From Bacteroidia bacterium (lineage in GTDB: Bacteria; Bacteroidota; Bacteroidia; Bacteroidales; Prolixibacteraceae), in assembly GCA_026391315.1 (NCBI GenBank), contig JAPLDT010000014.1, forward strand, positions 82,976 through 146,975: a DNA stretch of 64,000 nucleotides. Direction: 5' to 3'. Every line of letters starts with the position of its first letter. Position 1 is the stretch's first letter. A model generated the notes under the pieces. That model was not told the origin of the DNA and did not search any database. It saw only the letters and a program-made list of their open reading frames with translations. Below are positions 61,620-64,000 of the stretch, one piece after another. A program made the position numbers and the translations under genes.

Positions 61620-62993
61620 ACAGGGGTCCAGTTCCACGGTAAAATGTCTCAGAATAGGAGATTCCTGGGTGATACGGTAACCTGATTTAATTTCCTGCCT
61701 GCGGTCATAAACGTTTTTAAGTGCGGCGGCAATGACATTGAGGTGCAGATTGGTATAGACCCTTCGCGGGATGGCCAAACGCATGAATTCAAGTTTCGGA
61801 TAACGGTTTTCGCGCGTCACAGGATCACGGTCGGCCATGAGGGTACCTACTTCAACCGCCCTAATTCCGGCTTCAAGGTATAGTTCAATGCACAAAGTCT
61901 GCGCGATAAACTCCTCCTTACGGACATGGGGTAGAAATGCCCTCGCATCCACGAAAATGGCATGGCCTCCGTAGGGTTGTTGAACGGTGATGCCGTACCC
62001 TGAAAGCTGTTCTCCCAAGTATTGAACCTGTCTGATACGACTGGTAAGGTAGTCCGGTTCTGTAGCTTCCATCAGGCCAACAGCCAGGGCATTCATGTCG
62101 CGACCGGCCATTCCGCCATAGGTGACGAATCCTTCAAACATGATGTTGAAGGTGCAAGCCTTATAGTACCACTCTTTGCGGCGAGTGGCAATAAAACCCC
62201 CGATGTTGACAATCCCGTCCTTCTTACTGCTCATGGTCATTCCGTCGGCATAAGAATACATTTCCAGGACGATCTCCCTGATGGTTTTATTCCGATAGCC
62301 TGCCTCACGTTGTGAGATAAACCAGGCATTTTCGGCAAATCGTGCAGAATCAAACAGAAGCGGAATGTTGTATTGGTCGGCCAATGCCTTCACCTCACGG
62401 ATGTTCTGCATGGAGACCGGCTGGCCTCCGGAAGAGTTGCAGGTGATGGTTAGGATGATAAACGGAATGTGTTCAATAGGATTGCTGTCGAGTACCTCTT
62501 TCAGCTGATCAAGATCCACATTCCCTTTGAACGGATGAAGGTTAGACGGCTCAAATGATTCCTGGATGGTGCAATCCACGGCGGTGGCATGGCGGAATTC
62601 GATGTGCCCTTTCGTGGTGTCAAAATGAGAATTGCCCGGAATCAGGTCTCCATCTTTTACCAGCACAGAGAATAGAACATTCTCAGCAGCACGGCCCTGG
62701 TGTGTCGGAAGAAAGTAGTCAAATCCAAAAAGATTAGTAATGACATCTTTCAGGTGGTAATAGGAGGAGGAACCGGCATAACTCTCATCTCCGGTCATGA
62801 TGGCAGCCCATTGGCGGTCGCTCATCGCACCTGTTCCACTGTCCGTGAGCAGGTCGATGTACACCTGTTCGCTTCTGAGGTTGAAAAGATTGTATTTGGC
62901 CTCCCGGATCCATCGTTCGCGTTCTGACCTGGTGCTGAGGTAGATGGGTTCTACCATTTTGATCTTGTAGGGTTCGGCGGCAGGGAGTTGCAT
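61617..62993 (-). CDS. tnaA: Tryptophanase
   Basis: A ~458-residue PLP enzyme that splits tryptophan into indole, pyruvate and ammonia. It follows the Bacteroides TnaA pattern: EPYKIKMVEPI at the start, YIDLLTDSGTGAMSD, GDESYAGSSSYYHL, PTHQGRAAEN, NSHFDTTKGHIEFR, FDSARFAENAWFI and PLP-binding Lys258 in MSSKKDGIVN. The His and Arg of GGHAIFVDAR and RRVYT are also present. The ATG at 62993 is chosen because the upstream in-frame extension (to 63071) is only a translation of spacer repeats. Tyrosine phenol-lyase is a close relative, but overall motifs favour tryptophanase. The last residues (ELDPC) differ from the family because the gene runs into a repeat. Confidence 0.9.
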   Translation of the reverse strand: MQLPAAEPYKIKMVEPIYLSTRSERERWIREAKYNLFNLRSEQVYIDLLTDSGTGAMSDRQWAAIMTGDESYAGSSSYYHLKDVITNLFGFDYFLPTHQGRAAENVLFSVLVKDGDLIPGNSHFDTTKGHIEFRHATAVDCTIQESFEPSNLHPFKGNVDLDQLKEVLDSNPIEHIPFIILTITCNSSGGQPVSMQNIREVKALADQYNIPLLFDSARFAENAWFISQREAGYRNKTIREIVLEMYSYADGMTMSSKKDGIVNIGGFIATRRKEWYYKACTFNIMFEGFVTYGGMAGRDMNALAVGLMEATEPDYLTSRIRQVQYLGEQLSGYGITVQQPYGGHAIFVDARAFLPHVRKEEFIAQTLCIELYLEAGIRAVEVGTLMADRDPVTRENRYPKLEFMRLAIPRRVYTNLHLNVIAAALKNVYDRRQEIKSGYRITQESPILRHFTVELDPC

Positions 62994-63022
62994 GGGTGTT
63001 TCGATTGGTGAGTTACTTTTAA

Positions 63023-63172
63023 TAAAGTGCCTAAAGTATTTAAAGTGTCTAAAGTGCCTAAAGTTAGGCATTGGTGGTCACTTAAAATATGAAGTTCGTC
63101 ATACAAGAAGTGCCTAAAGTCGGGAGTTCCCAACTTTAGGCACTTTAGTTCACTCTAGTCACTTTAGTCACT
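63023..63172. repeat. TGCCTAAAGT spacer repeats
   Basis: At least three copies of AAGTGCCTAAAGT (63025-63120) and a reversed ACTTTAGGCACTTTAG (63132-63147), with TAGTCACTTTAG words, fill the gap between tnaA and the NuoE-like gene. They form loose hairpins. No gene is present. Confidence 0.65.
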
Positions 63173-63174
63173 TT

Positions 63175-63684
63175 TTACATCTCGTGTTTCTCTGGCTTCA
63201 CGCACCCCTCCTGGTATTCGGCGATGATCTTCCTTACTTGTTGAGGAGCAACCCGTCCGTAGACTTTTTCACCAACCATGACAACAGGAGCTAATCCGCA
63301 GGCGCCAACGCAGCGCAGACAGTTGAGGGAAAATTTTCCGTCGGGTGTCGACTGTCCCACTTCGATGTTGAGTTGCCTCTTGATCTCATGAAGAATCTGC
63401 TCGGCTCCCCTAACATAACAAGCGGTTCCCATACAGACAGAGATTGGAAATTCACCCTGAGGTATCATGTTGAAAAAGGAGTAAAAAGTAACAACCCCAT
63501 AAACTTTTGCAACCGACATGTTCAGCTCATTCGCGATGAGTTCCTGAACTTCAGCAGGGAGATAGCCCAGTTTGTGCTGGGCTTCGTGCAGGATGTTGAT
63601 CAGTTCTCCTTCATTGTTTTCGAATGAGGCACAAATTTCCCTGACAATCTCTATGGTTCTTTCTGATAATTTTATTTTTGGCAT
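63175..63684 (-). CDS. NuoE/HydC-like [2Fe-2S] subunit
   Basis: A ~169-residue thioredoxin-fold [2Fe-2S] protein, the small subunit of NADH-linked hydrogenase or complex I-type modules. Cluster ligands are Cys84 and Cys89 (CMGTACYVRG) and Cys125 and Cys129 (CLRCVGACGLAP). The ATG at 63684 (MPKIKLSERTIEIVREIC) is the likely start rather than one at 63723. It is encoded 49 bp after the end of the [FeFe]-hydrogenase gene, so it probably feeds electrons from NADH to that enzyme. Confidence 0.92.
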   Translation of the reverse strand: MPKIKLSERTIEIVREICASFENNEGELINILHEAQHKLGYLPAEVQELIANELNMSVAKVYGVVTFYSFFNMIPQGEFPISVCMGTACYVRGAEQILHEIKRQLNIEVGQSTPDGKFSLNCLRCVGACGLAPVVMVGEKVYGRVAPQQVRKIIAEYQEGCVKPEKHEM

Positions 63685-63733
63685 CTTGAATATCTTAGTT
63701 ATTTTATTTCCACTTATTTCCACTTATTTCTAT

Positions 63734-64000
63734 CTACTTCTTGCTTCTGTCAAAATATTCGGTATGCAATAAATGATGTGATTTTTCGCTCATCGGGGCG
63801 CCCAGAAACTCCTCATACAATTTGGTGATGTAAGGATTCTCATGCGATTTGCGAATTGGTTTGCCGGAGTCTTCGCGGTAGAGCGCCATTTGACGTTTCT
63901 TCAGTATCTCGGCATTTCCATGGTGGTAAGGCTGGCCACCTCCTCCAATGCATCCTCCGGGGCACGACATAATTTCAATGGCATGGAATTGGCTCTTTCC
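63734..64000 (-). CDS. [FeFe] hydrogenase, C-terminal end (partial)
   Basis: The frame is open to the window edge, so the 5' part is outside. The visible ~88 residues hold the P3-type H-cluster motif (IMSCPGGCIGGGGQPYH) with its Cys ligands and the small-subunit-like tail (REDSGKPIRKSHENPYITKLYEEFLG; SHHLLHTEYFDRSK). This tail is typical of the multi-subunit, NADH-linked type that makes or uses H2 in fermentation. The NuoE-like gene follows directly. The reading frame is read to the last base, 10 codons before the Met at 63970. Confidence 0.9.
   Translation of the reverse strand, partial: GKSQFHAIEIMSCPGGCIGGGGQPYHHGNAEILKKRQMALYREDSGKPIRKSHENPYITKLYEEFLGAPMSEKSHHLLHTEYFDRSKK

Noticed and set aside
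62994..63071. N-terminal extension of tryptophanase (MPNFRHFRHFKYFRHF)
   Set aside because: The residues are a direct translation of TAAAGTGCC spacer repeats; family alignment starts at MQLPAAEPYKIKMVEP.

Overview
The window looks like a chromosomal piece of a Bacteroidota genome, probably Bacteroidales/Marinilabiliales-like. Evidence: a TonB-dependent receptor with STN and carboxypeptidase-regulatory domains paired with a DUF4249 lipoprotein; two lipoproteins with the Fibrobacter-succinogenes major paralogous (FISUMP) domain; a FeoA-FeoB fusion; Bacteroides-type tryptophanase; promoters of the form TTG-N19/20-TAnnTTTG; few Shine-Dalgarno sequences; and many short foldback repeats between genes. 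Tryptophanase, an [FeFe]-hydrogenase end with a NuoE-like subunit, an iron alcohol dehydrogenase and FeoAB fit a largely fermentative anaerobe. A c-type cytochrome pair shows some respiratory capacity. No plasmid or phage backbone is visible.

Layout. 1-9626 (+): a tightly packed signalling operon of three histidine kinases with near-duplicate catalytic cores, a CheY-like regulator, a receiver-adenylate cyclase, an HD hydrolase fused to a YitT membrane protein, and a PPK2 polyphosphate kinase. 9772-18349: a GT-C glycosyltransferase, then on the minus strand a FISUMP lipoprotein, a DUF4249 lipoprotein and a TonB receptor, and a YncE-like propeller/phosphoesterase protein. 18.4-26.4 kb: an accessory region (all minus) with a nested inverted repeat beside a truncated rhuM, a metallophosphoesterase lipoprotein, an AT-rich DUF3825/Pif1-helicase gene pair, and a DUF1016 nuclease/Fic/winged-helix cluster with visible damage. 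The last two clusters carry a shared 29-bp upstream element.

26.4-43.6 kb: membrane methyltransferase-like protein, APC permease, lipid A-type acyltransferase, second FISUMP lipoprotein, GH2 and GH42 glycosidases, a Tat-exported Gfo/Idh oxidoreductase, a CDGSH protein, a pirin/DoxX/pirin/MarR redox cluster with a palindromic promoter site, a cytochrome c pair with a terminator, and a small repeat-rich lipoprotein. 43.8-56.5 kb: PEP carboxylase directly followed by a beta-carbonic anhydrase, a frameshifted ORF6N gene, tRNA-Arg(ACG), an unknown protein next to a membrane pyrophosphatase predicted K+-independent, a four-helix-bundle protein, and feoAB with its small Cys-rich partner and an MFS exporter. 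56.8-64 kb (all minus): iron alcohol dehydrogenase, a ribulose-phosphate 4-epimerase homologue lacking two catalytic residues and clipped next to a repeat, an outer-membrane beta-barrel protein, tryptophanase, a NuoE-like subunit and the 3' end of an [FeFe] hydrogenase.

The strongest candidates for something undescribed are the cyclase/HD-YitT/PPK2 signalling operon and the DUF3825-Pif1 pair. Functions are read from sequence motifs and remembered families; no database search was run.
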